Shown here: in pieces, positions 9,132 to 16,791 of the stretch
Position numbering within the stretch: position 1 is the first letter of the stretch
Layout of the letters: every line of letters begins with the position of its first letter
Source: Gammaproteobacteria bacterium
GTDB taxonomy: Bacteria; Pseudomonadota; Gammaproteobacteria; JAABTG01
Direction of reading: 5' to 3'
DNA: 64,000 nt
Assembly (NCBI GenBank): GCA_017999615.1
Contig: JAGNLM010000008.1
Location: 36,190 to 100,189, forward strand
Notes under the pieces: generated by a model
What the model saw: only the letters and a program-made list of their open reading frames with translations
Told to the model about the DNA's origin: nothing
The model's database searches: none
Made by a program: the position numbers and the translations under genes

Positions 9132-9856
9132 ACGGGCTGGCGATGTACGTCGAGACGCAGGTCGGGACCCAGGACGAGGTCGTCATGCGATACGCGCCGC
9201 TGGTGAAGCGCATCGCGTACCACCTGATGACGCGCCTGCCCCCGAGTGTGCAGGCCGACGACCTGATCCAGGCGGGGATGATCGGTCTCATCGAAGCATC
9301 CCGGAACTACGACGCCAGTCAGGGAGCGAGCTTCGAGACCTACGCGGGCATCCGCATCCGCGGCGCGATGCTCGACGAAATCCGCAAGAGCGACTGGACC
9401 CCGCGCTCCCTGCACCGCAAGGTGCGGCAGGTCTCGGAGGCGATCCGGAACATCGAGAGCTCGGCGGGGCGCGACGCGCGCGACGTCGAGGTGGCCGAGC
9501 GCCTCGGGATTTCCCTCGAGGACTATCACCAGATCCTCCAGGACGCTTCGGGTCACAAGGTGTTCAGTCTGGAGGACCTCCCCGTAGGGGAGGACTCCGT
9601 GTCGGAGGGGCTCTCCGGCCCGATCAAGGGCCCGCTCGAATCGATCGAGATGGAGAAGTTCCGTGAGGCCCTGGCGGACGCGGTGGGCACGCTCCCCGAG
9701 CGCGAGCGACTGGTGATGTCGCTCTACTACGACGAGGAACTGAACTTGCGCGAGATCGGTGCGGTTCTCGGGGTGAGCGAGTCGCGGGTGTGCCAGATCC
9801 ACGGACAGGCCATGATGCGGCTGAAGTCGCGGATGGCCGATTGGCGCAACGACTGA
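9128..9856 (+). CDS. fliA: Flagellar sigma factor FliA (sigma-28)
   Basis: RNA polymerase sigma factor for late flagellar genes, 242 residues. ATG at 9128 is chosen because it overlaps the flhG stop, has GGAGG about 8 nt upstream, and gives MNGLAMYVETQ just before the region 2 start. Region 2 (VMRYAPLVKRIAYHLMTRLP, then DDLIQAGMIGLIEA and the IRGAMLDEIRKSDW stretch) and region 4 (GVSESRVCQIHGQAMMRLK helix-turn-helix) are complete. No FlgM-like gene is visible nearby. Confidence 0.97.
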   Translation: MNGLAMYVETQVGTQDEVVMRYAPLVKRIAYHLMTRLPPSVQADDLIQAGMIGLIEASRNYDASQGASFETYAGIRIRGAMLDEIRKSDWTPRSLHRKVRQVSEAIRNIESSAGRDARDVEVAERLGISLEDYHQILQDASGHKVFSLEDLPVGEDSVSEGLSGPIKGPLESIEMEKFREALADAVGTLPERERLVMSLYYDEELNLREIGAVLGVSESRVCQIHGQAMMRLKSRMADWRND

Positions 9857-9885
9857 CCTGCGCGCCAGGGTGCCAGGAGGCCGCG

Positions 9886-9939
9886 GTGGACACGGAGAAG
9901 ATCGCAAAGACCTTCGACTGCATCGAGAACGCCGCCTGA
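9886..9939 (+). other. 17-codon reading frame with strong SD between fliA and motC
   Basis: GTG at 9886, preceded by AGGAGG with 5 nt spacing, opens MDTEKIAKTFDCIENAA and stops at 9937-9939. This 132-nt gap is where many gammaproteobacteria carry cheY, cheZ, cheA and cheB between fliA and motC. It could be the remaining N-terminus of a deleted gene, a leader peptide, or chance. The text after the stop, in another frame, stays open, so a frameshifted remnant is possible. I cannot assign the peptide to a family. Confidence 0.35.
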
Positions 9940-9988
9940 GGCCGGCTCGATGCGGCTGACCTCGACACACCCGCGGGCACGCTGAGCG

Positions 9989-10729
9989 ATGGACGTCCTC
10001 AGCGCCGCCGGTCTCCTCATCGGCCTGGGTGCCATCCTCGGCGGCAACCTGCTCGAGGGGGGGCACCTCAGCTCGCTGGTCAACGGGCCGGCGCTCATCA
10101 TCGTGGTCGGCGGCACGCTCGGGGCCACCCTGCTGCAGTCGCCGGTACCGGTTTTTCTGCGGGCGCTGAAGATCGTGGGCTGGGTCGCCAGGCCGCCGGC
10201 CTACGACCTCACGGCGACCATCCAGAAGGTCGTCAGCTGGAGCCAGGTGGCCCGCCGCGAGGGCCTGCTCGGACTCGAGAGCCTGACCGAGACCGAGCCT
10301 GACATGTTCGCCCGCAAGGGGCTGCAACTCCTGGTCGACGGCAACGAGCCGGAGACCATCCGCAACACGCTGGAGGTGGAGCTCAGCGCCCGGGAGCAGC
10401 GGGACATGGCCTCCGCAAAGGTCTTCGAGGCGATGGGGGGGTACTCCCCGACCATCGGCATCATCGGTGCCGTGCTCGGACTGATCCACGTGATGGGGAA
10501 CCTGGCGGACCCGAGCAAGCTGGGACCTGGTATCGCCACCGCGTTCGTGGCCACCGTCTACGGCGTCGGCCTCGCGAACCTGGTCCTCCTGCCGGTCGGC
10601 AACAAGTTGAAGGGTGTCATCCACGCCCAGACCCAGTATCGCGAGATGCTGGTGCAGGGGATCCTGGGGATCGCCGAGGGTGAGAACCCGATGAACATCG
10701 AGCTCCGGCTGCGCGGATACCTCGAGTAG
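9989..10729 (+). CDS. motC: Flagellar stator protein MotC (MotA family)
   Basis: Proton- or sodium-channel stator subunit of the MotA/ExbB/TolQ superfamily, 246 residues with four membrane helices. The N-terminal hydrophobic block LIIVVGGTLGATLL and the C-terminal pair around EAMGGYSPTIGIIGAVLGL and PGIATAFVATVYGVGLAN are typical of the MotC branch encoded near fliA. It ends one base into the motD start, so stator subunits are coupled. Confidence 0.95.
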   Translation: MDVLSAAGLLIGLGAILGGNLLEGGHLSSLVNGPALIIVVGGTLGATLLQSPVPVFLRALKIVGWVARPPAYDLTATIQKVVSWSQVARREGLLGLESLTETEPDMFARKGLQLLVDGNEPETIRNTLEVELSAREQRDMASAKVFEAMGGYSPTIGIIGAVLGLIHVMGNLADPSKLGPGIATAFVATVYGVGLANLVLLPVGNKLKGVIHAQTQYREMLVQGILGIAEGENPMNIELRLRGYLE

Positions 10730-11640
10730 TGTCCTCCCGCCGCCGACACGAGGAGCACGAGAACCAGGAGCGTTGGCTTGTCTCCTACGCCGACTTCATC
10801 ACGCTGCTGTTCGCGTTCTTCGTGGTCATGTACGCCGTGTCCTCCGTCAACGAGGGCAAGTATCGCGTCCTCTCCGACGCGATGGTCTCGGCCTTTCGCA
10901 GCTCGACCCGCAGCCTCGAGCCGATCCAGGTGGGCCAGTTGGTGCGCGCGCCACCGGTCCGCCAGCAACTTCCGGTGACCACCCCCCGGCCGATCCCGGT
11001 GCCCGTCCAGTTGGTGGAGGAGTTGGACGGGGAGAAGAGCGGGCGCGGGACGGAAGAGGAACCGGGCGGGGAGGGGCCCGAGGCGAACGTGGGGCCCGAG
11101 GCGAACGTGGGGCCCGAGGCGAACGGGGGGCCCGGTGGCCAGGAGCCCGGCGCGCTGGCCGCGCATCGGGAGAGCGTGGCACGCCAGATCGAGGTCGCTC
11201 TCGCGGGCTTGCTGGCCCGGGGGCTGGTGGACGTGCGCACCACAGAATTCGGGGTCGAAGTCGAGATCAAGACGAGCCTGCTCTTCCCGAGCGGGAGCGC
11301 GCGGCTGGTGGACAGCGCCTTGCCCGTGCTGCGCGACCTCTCGGGTGTCCTGAAGACCTTTCCCAACCCCGTGCAGGTCGAGGGCTTCACCGACAACGTC
11401 CCGATCAACACCGAGGTCTTTCCCTCCAACTGGGAGTTGTCCGCGGGGCGTGCGGCGAGCGTGGTGCACGTCTTCACGCGCAACGGCGTGAGGCCGGAGC
11501 GGCTGGTGGCCATCGCCTTCGGCGAGCATCGGCCGGTCGCCGACAACGGTACCCCCGAGGGGCGGAGCCGGAACCGCCGGGTGGTTGTCGTGATCGCGGC
11601 GTCTGGCACGGCCCGTGCAAGGGTGCCCCCCGAGGGGTGA
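10729..11640 (+). CDS. motD: Flagellar stator protein MotD (MotB family)
   Basis: Peptidoglycan-anchored stator subunit, 303 residues. GTG at 10729 overlaps the last base of motC. The N-terminus has the plug/membrane helix with the proton-carrying Asp in WLVSYADFITLLFAFFVVMY (D24). A long variable linker (about 70-145) contains three copies of a GPEANV hexapeptide. The C-terminal OmpA domain (about 155-290) has the peptidoglycan-binding signature NWELSAGRAASVV and GRSRNRRV. Confidence 0.96.
   Translation: MSSRRRHEEHENQERWLVSYADFITLLFAFFVVMYAVSSVNEGKYRVLSDAMVSAFRSSTRSLEPIQVGQLVRAPPVRQQLPVTTPRPIPVPVQLVEELDGEKSGRGTEEEPGGEGPEANVGPEANVGPEANGGPGGQEPGALAAHRESVARQIEVALAGLLARGLVDVRTTEFGVEVEIKTSLLFPSGSARLVDSALPVLRDLSGVLKTFPNPVQVEGFTDNVPINTEVFPSNWELSAGRAASVVHVFTRNGVRPERLVAIAFGEHRPVADNGTPEGRSRNRRVVVVIAASGTARARVPPEG
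11074..11127 (+). repeat. Three 18-nt direct repeats in the motD linker
   Basis: Three consecutive, nearly identical 18-nt units encode GPEANV/GPEANV/GPEANG in the periplasmic linker of MotD. The unit length keeps frame, so copy number could vary without breaking the gene. Confidence 0.85.
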
Positions 11641-11730
11641 GAGCGCCGGATCCTTGACGGCATTGGGGTGCCGCAAGGGGTCCGTCTGGCGGGAGATCCG
11701 CGGGAGCGAGCACGCTCGAGGCGATCAGCG

Positions 11731-12153
11731 ATGGATATGACGTGGCCCTTTCTCGCAAGTCTGTCGATCCTGTTCACTGGCGCGGCCGGGGTGGCGGTCT
11801 ACGTCCGCAGGCTGCGCGCGGAACTGGAGCGTCAGGAGGGCCTCGTGCGCGGACTGGAGCGGGACATGCAGGCGGTCTGTGTCGGGGCCCGGGGCATGGG
11901 CGAGGCGGTGGTGCTCCTCGAGGACCGGCTGCGCCGCCTGACCGAGCGCCAGGACGAGCTCGCCCTGCGTGAGCCCGACGAGGGCGTGTACCACCAGGCG
12001 ATACGACTGGCGAGCCGCGGGGCCAGCGTCGAGGAGTTGGTGACGACCTGCGGGCTGCCCAGAGGCGAGGCCGAGCTGGTCCAGATCCTCCACCGCAGCG
12101 CCCGGGCCCGCCCGCCCGAAGCCCAACGCTCGGCCGCGACCGGTACCGGCTGA
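11731..12153 (+). CDS. DUF2802 family membrane-anchored protein
   Basis: 140-residue protein of unknown function. ATG at 11731 is preferred to the earlier in-frame starts because it leaves an N-terminal membrane helix (about residues 4-20) at the very start. A coiled-coil-like segment follows (about 25-80), then the DUF2802 core YHQAIRLASRGASVEELV and CGLPRGEAELVQILHR near the C-terminus. The family is regularly found at the end of fliA/che/mot clusters in gammaproteobacteria, which suggests a motility-linked role, but no activity can be read from the sequence. Confidence 0.85.
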   Translation: MDMTWPFLASLSILFTGAAGVAVYVRRLRAELERQEGLVRGLERDMQAVCVGARGMGEAVVLLEDRLRRLTERQDELALREPDEGVYHQAIRLASRGASVEELVTTCGLPRGEAELVQILHRSARARPPEAQRSAATGTG

Positions 12154-12185
12154 CCGACACTCCAGCCCGCGGCCCCACCGTGCCC

Positions 12186-12194
12186 TGGTAGAAT
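12186..12194 (+). promoter_or_regulatory. Extended -10 promoter element at mrcB
   Basis: TGGTAGAAT matches an extended -10 (TGn plus TAGAAT). It lies only 8 nt before the mrcB ATG, so a transcript from it would be nearly leaderless. No good -35 is visible. Confidence 0.4.
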
Positions 12195-12202
12195 CCGGGG
12201 CA

Positions 12203-14506
12203 ATGAGTGCTCGACGAAAGAGAACGAAGACGCCCGCCCGCCGCGGTGGGCGGCTCGGGGTGGGTCTGCTGATCTTCGGTCTGGTCCTCCTGGTGGCCCT
12301 CCTGGGCTACGGGGTCTGGCTCGACCAGGTGATCCGGAAGCAGTTCGAGGGCAAGCGCTGGGCGCTGCCAGCGCGTATCTATGCGCGGCCCCTCGAGCTC
12401 TACCCGGATTTGCGGCTGTCCGCCGCGGAGCTGGTGCAGGAGCTCGAGCGGCTCGGCTACCAGAAGACCGTGCGGCTCGAGCGCCCCGGGAGCTACAACC
12501 GCAAGGACCCCGCGACGGTGGAGGTCTACGTCCGGGGGTTCCGGTTCTGGGACGGATCGGAGCCCACGCGCAAGGCTCGCCTCACGTTCTCCGGTGAGCG
12601 CCTCCAGCGGGTGAGCGCAGAGGGTGGGGACGAGGCTCCCCTGCTGCGCCTCGAGCCGCTGGAGATCGGCAGGATCTACCCCACCCATCACGAGGACCGT
12701 GTCCTCGTGCGGCTCTCCGAGGTGCCCCCCGCGCTCGTCCAGGGCCTCCTGGCGGTCGAAGACCGGGGCTTCTACGAGCACTGGGGACTCGACCCGCGCG
12801 GTATCGGCCGCGCGCTGTGGGCGAACCTCAGGGCCCGCGGGGTCGTGCAGGGCGGCAGCACGCTCACCCAGCAGCTCGTCAAGAACTACTTCCTGACGCG
12901 CGAGCGCACCCTCGCGCGCAAGGTCAACGAGGCCCTGATGGCGCTCCTGCTGGAGCGCCGGTACAGCAAGGACGAGATCCTCGAGGCATACCTGAACGAG
13001 GTGTACCTGGGGCAGCAGGGTCCCAGGGCCGTGCATGGCTTCGGGCTCGCGTCCGAGTTCTACTTCGGGCGCCCCCTGCGGGAACTGCGCCTGCAGGAGA
13101 TCGCGGTCCTCGTGGGGCTGGCGCGGGGACCGAACCAGTACAACCCGCGGCGCTCGGCCGCGCGGGCCCTGGAGCGGCGCAACCTGGTCATCGATCAGAT
13201 GCTGGCCCAGGGGTCCGTGAGCGAGCAGGAGGCGCGGGCTGCGCGCGCCGCACCCCTCGGAGTACGCCCCGACGCTGGCTTCGCGAACTCTCCATTCCCG
13301 GCGTTCGTGGACCTTGTGCGCCGGCAGCTCGTGCGGGATTACCGCGAGGAGGACCTGCGCAGCGAGGGGCTGCAGATATTCACGACGCTCGCGCCGCCCG
13401 CGCAGGCGCAGGCCGAGCGGGTCCTCGCCCGGCGCCTGGCCGCCATCGAGAGTGCCCGGCGGGTCGCCCAGGGGACCCTGGAGGGGGCGGTGGTGGTCGC
13501 GGACCCCAAGACCGGGGAGGTCCTCGCGCTCGTGGGAGGGCGCGACCCGCAGGCCCCGGGCTTCAATCGGGCGCTCGACGCCCGGCGGCCCATCGGGTCG
13601 CTGGTCAAGCCGGCGGTGTATCTGTCGGCGCTGCTGCCCGGGGAGGGGTTCTCTCCCGTGAGCCTCCTGCAGGACCAGCCGGTGCGCGTCAAGTCGGCGC
13701 CGGGACAGGTGTGGGCGCCCCAGAACTTCGACCACCGCAGCCACGGCGAGGTGACGGTGCAGACGGCCCTGGCTCGCTCCTACAATCTCGCCACCGTGCA
13801 GTTGGGCTTGCAGATCGGTCTGCGCAAGGTGGCGCGGACCCTGACCGGGCTCGGAGTGACGGCCGAGATCCCCCCGTATCCCTCGGTCTTGCTGGGGGCG
13901 TTGGATCTGTCCCCGTTCGAGACCGCCCAGATGTACCAGACGATGGCCGGACTCGGCTTCCGGATCCCGCTGCGCGCGATCCGGGAGGTGACGGGTCCCG
14001 ACCACAAACCCCTCAAGCGTTACGGGCTCTCGGTGGAGCAGGCCTTCGACCCCGCCCCGGTGTACCTGCTCGACACGCTGATGATGGGGGTCCTGAGGGA
14101 GGGGACTGGGCAGCGTCCCTATCGCCGGCTTGCGGGCTCCCCGCGGCTGGCGGGCAAGACCGGCACCACCGACGACCTGCGCGACAGCTGGTTCGCGGGC
14201 TTCGGAGGTGACCGGCTGGCCGTCGCCTGGGTGGGGCGGGACGACAACAAGCCGACGGGGCTCACCGGCTCCGACGGGGCCCTCGAGGTGTGGGTCGACC
14301 TGATGGGCGGGCTCGCGCCCGCGCCGTGGGACCCGCCGGTGCCGGCCGGGGTCGAGTGGCAGTGGGTGGACAAGACGGCGGGACACCGGCTCGAGCAGGA
14401 CTGCCCGGGCGCGGTCCGCCTTCCGTTCCTGAAGGGTACGTCCCTGCCCGAAGGGAGCTGCGGTGGTGACGCGAGCCCCCTGGACGGGCTCTTCGGGGAG
14501 GGTTGA
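12203..14506 (+). CDS. mrcB: Bifunctional penicillin-binding protein 1b
   Basis: Class A PBP that polymerises and cross-links peptidoglycan at the inner membrane, 767 residues. It has a cytoplasmic basic tail, a membrane helix (about 20-40) and a UB2H-like region. The GT51 glycosyltransferase has catalytic Glu186 in VEDRGFYEHWG, plus GGSTLTQQLVKNYFL. The transpeptidase has SxxK at 466-469 (GSLVK), SYN at 526-528 and KTG at 652-654. UB2H is the docking site for lipoprotein activators in E. coli, and the gene just downstream encodes a likely activator lipoprotein. Confidence 0.97.
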   Translation: MSARRKRTKTPARRGGRLGVGLLIFGLVLLVALLGYGVWLDQVIRKQFEGKRWALPARIYARPLELYPDLRLSAAELVQELERLGYQKTVRLERPGSYNRKDPATVEVYVRGFRFWDGSEPTRKARLTFSGERLQRVSAEGGDEAPLLRLEPLEIGRIYPTHHEDRVLVRLSEVPPALVQGLLAVEDRGFYEHWGLDPRGIGRALWANLRARGVVQGGSTLTQQLVKNYFLTRERTLARKVNEALMALLLERRYSKDEILEAYLNEVYLGQQGPRAVHGFGLASEFYFGRPLRELRLQEIAVLVGLARGPNQYNPRRSAARALERRNLVIDQMLAQGSVSEQEARAARAAPLGVRPDAGFANSPFPAFVDLVRRQLVRDYREEDLRSEGLQIFTTLAPPAQAQAERVLARRLAAIESARRVAQGTLEGAVVVADPKTGEVLALVGGRDPQAPGFNRALDARRPIGSLVKPAVYLSALLPGEGFSPVSLLQDQPVRVKSAPGQVWAPQNFDHRSHGEVTVQTALARSYNLATVQLGLQIGLRKVARTLTGLGVTAEIPPYPSVLLGALDLSPFETAQMYQTMAGLGFRIPLRAIREVTGPDHKPLKRYGLSVEQAFDPAPVYLLDTLMMGVLREGTGQRPYRRLAGSPRLAGKTGTTDDLRDSWFAGFGGDRLAVAWVGRDDNKPTGLTGSDGALEVWVDLMGGLAPAPWDPPVPAGVEWQWVDKTAGHRLEQDCPGAVRLPFLKGTSLPEGSCGGDASPLDGLFGEG

Positions 14507-14509
14507 GCG

Positions 14510-15202
14510 GTGACGGTCGTGCGTGTCTTGTGGTTGTGGCCCGGGGTCTTGCTGCTCGGCGGTTGCGCGCTGGTGGCCGGGGACCGGGGCTCGGTGGTCT
14601 CTGTCGAGGACCGTCCCCTCACGACCTCCTCCCGGGCAGAGCCGAGGGCGCAGGTGCCGCGGCCGACGGAGGTCGCATCGCTCCCGGCGCCCCCCGTGGC
14701 CGCCCCGCTGCCGGCTCCGGAGCCCGCCCCCGTGGTGGCGATCCCGCTGCCGCCGTCCCCGCGCCCCGCAGAGGTCGAGGCGCGGCCTTCGCCCCCGGCC
14801 CCCGCCGAGGCTTTGACGGTGGTATCGGCGGCGCCTGCGGTTCGGGAGGCCGGGCTCCCCGGGGCGTCGGCCTCCCAGAGCAAAGTGGTGGCCGCGCTTA
14901 CCACGCAGGCCAATCAGCAGACCCGCGCGGGCAACCTGGAACAGGCGTCGGCGACGCTGGAGCGTGCGTTGCGGATTGAGCCCGACAACCCCTGGCTGTG
15001 GCACCAGCTCTCCCTGGTCCGGCTCTTTCAGCACCAGGACGAGCAGGCCGCCCAGCTGGCTGCGCGCAGCAATTCGCTGACCGCGGACGCCGCCCTGCAG
15101 GCCCGGAACTGGCGGGTGGTCGCCCAGGCGAGGGAACGCACCGGGGACACCGCGCAGGCGAGCGCGGCGGCGGCGCGGGCCCGGGCCCTCGGGGGGCCGT
15201 AG
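14510..15202 (+). CDS. TPR lipoprotein, probable PBP1b activator (LpoP-like)
   Basis: 230-residue predicted outer-membrane lipoprotein with a lipobox LLLGGC (Cys19), a long Pro/Ala-rich linker (about 45-115) and TPR-like repeats at about 125-200 (TRAGNLEQASATLERALRIE, then NPWLWHQLSLVRLFQHQ). GTG at 14510 begins 3 nt after the mrcB stop. In Pseudomonas a TPR lipoprotein, LpoP, encoded next to the PBP1b gene activates that enzyme. Architecture and position match, so this is an inference from known biology rather than direct proof. The linker length would suit reaching through the peptidoglycan. Confidence 0.8.
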   Translation: MTVVRVLWLWPGVLLLGGCALVAGDRGSVVSVEDRPLTTSSRAEPRAQVPRPTEVASLPAPPVAAPLPAPEPAPVVAIPLPPSPRPAEVEARPSPPAPAEALTVVSAAPAVREAGLPGASASQSKVVAALTTQANQQTRAGNLEQASATLERALRIEPDNPWLWHQLSLVRLFQHQDEQAAQLAARSNSLTADAALQARNWRVVAQARERTGDTAQASAAAARARALGGP

Positions 15203-15229
15203 GGCGGGGGGCCTTCGGTCGGCGCCCGG

Positions 15230-15523
15230 CTATGCCTGCGGCCCCGGGCCGGTCCCCGGGGGGGCCTTGCCGGACAGGCGGTAGGCGAAGGCGATGACCT
15301 CGGCGACCGCCCGGTAGAGCTCGGCCGGGACCTCATCGCCCAGTTCCACGAGGGCCAGCAGCTGGACCAGGTTGCGGTCCTCGCGGACGGGGATCTGGTG
15401 CTCGTGGGCGATCGCCAGGATCCGGTCGGCCACCTCGCCCCGTCCCCTGGCGGTGACGCGGGGCGCGCCCGTCCCGTCGTAGCGCAGGGCGACCGCAGTG
15501 GAGGGGACGGGCTCGCTGCTCAC
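15230..15523 (-). CDS. FhlB: stand-alone FlhB C-terminal domain protein
   Basis: 97-residue cytoplasmic protein matching only the post-cleavage C-terminal part of FlhB/YscU (AVALRYDGTGAPRVTARGRG, then EVPAELYRAVAEVIAFAYRL). It lacks the membrane helices and the NPTH motif. GTG at 15523 overlaps the stop of the fliK-like gene (GTGA), so both are probably made together. Known pairs of FliK and FlhB-C-terminal-like proteins suggest a role in hook-length or export-specificity control, but the exact function here is unknown. Confidence 0.85.
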   Translation of the reverse strand: MSSEPVPSTAVALRYDGTGAPRVTARGRGEVADRILAIAHEHQIPVREDRNLVQLLALVELGDEVPAELYRAVAEVIAFAYRLSGKAPPGTGPGPQA

Positions 15524-16749
15524 GCGCGGAGATCGAGCAGGGTATCGGGCAGGCGGGGCGCGCGGAATCCGGGTCCCGGGCCCGGCAGGCAGTGGACGCC
15601 GCGCGGCTCCAGCCCCGCGCCGCGCAGGGCGGCGGTGAGCTCCTCGCTCCTCTGGCGCAGCAGGTCGAGCGTCCCGGGGTCCTCCGCCCAGATCGTCGTG
15701 GCGACGCTCCCAGCCTGCCAGACGACGCGCGCCTGGACCGGGCCCAGCGCCTCGAGGTCGAGCGCGAGGGAGACGCTCCAGGGGCGGGGACCCCCACCGG
15801 GGTCGGCGCCAGTCTCGGGCTCGATGTGGAGGCTGAGCACGTCGAGGTGGTCGGTCGTGCGCACCGGGACCTCGACGAGCCACCCGGGGTGGGGCCCTTC
15901 GCCGTGGGGCACTGCCCGGAGCTGATTCAGTTCGATGCGGGCGATGGCCGCCTCCACCTCGGACCTCGTCCGCAGGGTCCCGGCCGACACCCCCGCCGGC
16001 AGGACGGGCGGACCGTCCGGCAACTCGCCCGGGGGCGGTGCGGTGTTCTCGGTGGTCCCCGACCGCGGCGGCTGGGCTAAAGGTTCCGCCTGGGTGGCCG
16101 CCCTCGGGAGCAGGGTCGCCAGCCGAAGCAACTGGGCCTTCAGATCGGTGGGCGGTGGCTGCCCAGGTGCCATGGCGGCGAGACGGGCCTCGAGAAAGGT
16201 GCCGCTGTCCTCCACCGCGGCGCGAAGTCCCGGCCCCTTCGAGACCTGATTGACCGTGGGCAGGGTGGCGAGGAGCGTATCGACCACCGGAGAGAGGTTG
16301 GCCGGCGCTCGAACCTCGGTCAGCAGTCGGGTCACCGACTCCAGCGCCCCCCCCAGGGAGCCGGCGGAGGGCAGAACGGACCGGAGGGCCTCGCGCAAGA
16401 CGGCGTCCGGGGTTCCGTGGCCGGCCGGCGGGAGCGGCTGAGCCGAGCGGACCCCGGTGCCACCAGGGCTGTCGGGGTCTGGCGGGGCCAGGATCCGCAG
16501 CACCTGGGGCGGGTCGGCGGTCTCCACTCGTGCCGTCAACCGTTGCCCGGCAGTGAGGGGGACCTCGGTCTGGGCTTCGATGCGCTGGCCTGCCATCATC
16601 AGGACTGCGCGTCCCGGTGCCGGGGCCTCGACCACGCTGATCGGGAGGATCTGCCCGACCCGCCAGCTCTTCAGGGCGGGAGCGTCGGTGCCGGAGGGCC
16701 CGGCAGGCGGGCCGAGTGCGATGCGCGGGATGTCCAAGGGCCGGGCCAT
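15520..16749 (-). CDS. FliK-family flagellar hook-length control protein
   Basis: 409-residue Pro/Ala-rich protein with a C-terminal Flg_hook-type domain at about 270-390 (GWLVEVPVRTTDHLDVLSLHIEP, WSVSLALDLEALGPVQARVVW, LRQRSEELTAALRGAGLEP). FliK acts as a molecular ruler that triggers the FlhB switch. It lies apart from and opposite to the main flagellar operon. The canonical fliK would be expected upstream of fliM, outside this window, so this may be a second, divergent FliK, and no symbol is given. The divergent pentapeptide gene starts 42 nt away. Confidence 0.82.
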   Translation of the reverse strand: MARPLDIPRIALGPPAGPSGTDAPALKSWRVGQILPISVVEAPAPGRAVLMMAGQRIEAQTEVPLTAGQRLTARVETADPPQVLRILAPPDPDSPGGTGVRSAQPLPPAGHGTPDAVLREALRSVLPSAGSLGGALESVTRLLTEVRAPANLSPVVDTLLATLPTVNQVSKGPGLRAAVEDSGTFLEARLAAMAPGQPPPTDLKAQLLRLATLLPRAATQAEPLAQPPRSGTTENTAPPPGELPDGPPVLPAGVSAGTLRTRSEVEAAIARIELNQLRAVPHGEGPHPGWLVEVPVRTTDHLDVLSLHIEPETGADPGGGPRPWSVSLALDLEALGPVQARVVWQAGSVATTIWAEDPGTLDLLRQRSEELTAALRGAGLEPRGVHCLPGPGPGFRAPRLPDTLLDLRA

Positions 16750-16791
16750 GGGTTCGGCGGAGTTTGCCCGTGAAGAGGACTATCGGCATCC

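Noticed and set aside
11774..15034. 1086-codon open frame on the minus strand over mrcB
   Set aside because: Antisense shadow of a very GC-rich gene: His/Arg/Gly/Pro-rich composition, no family features, and full overlap with well-supported genes.
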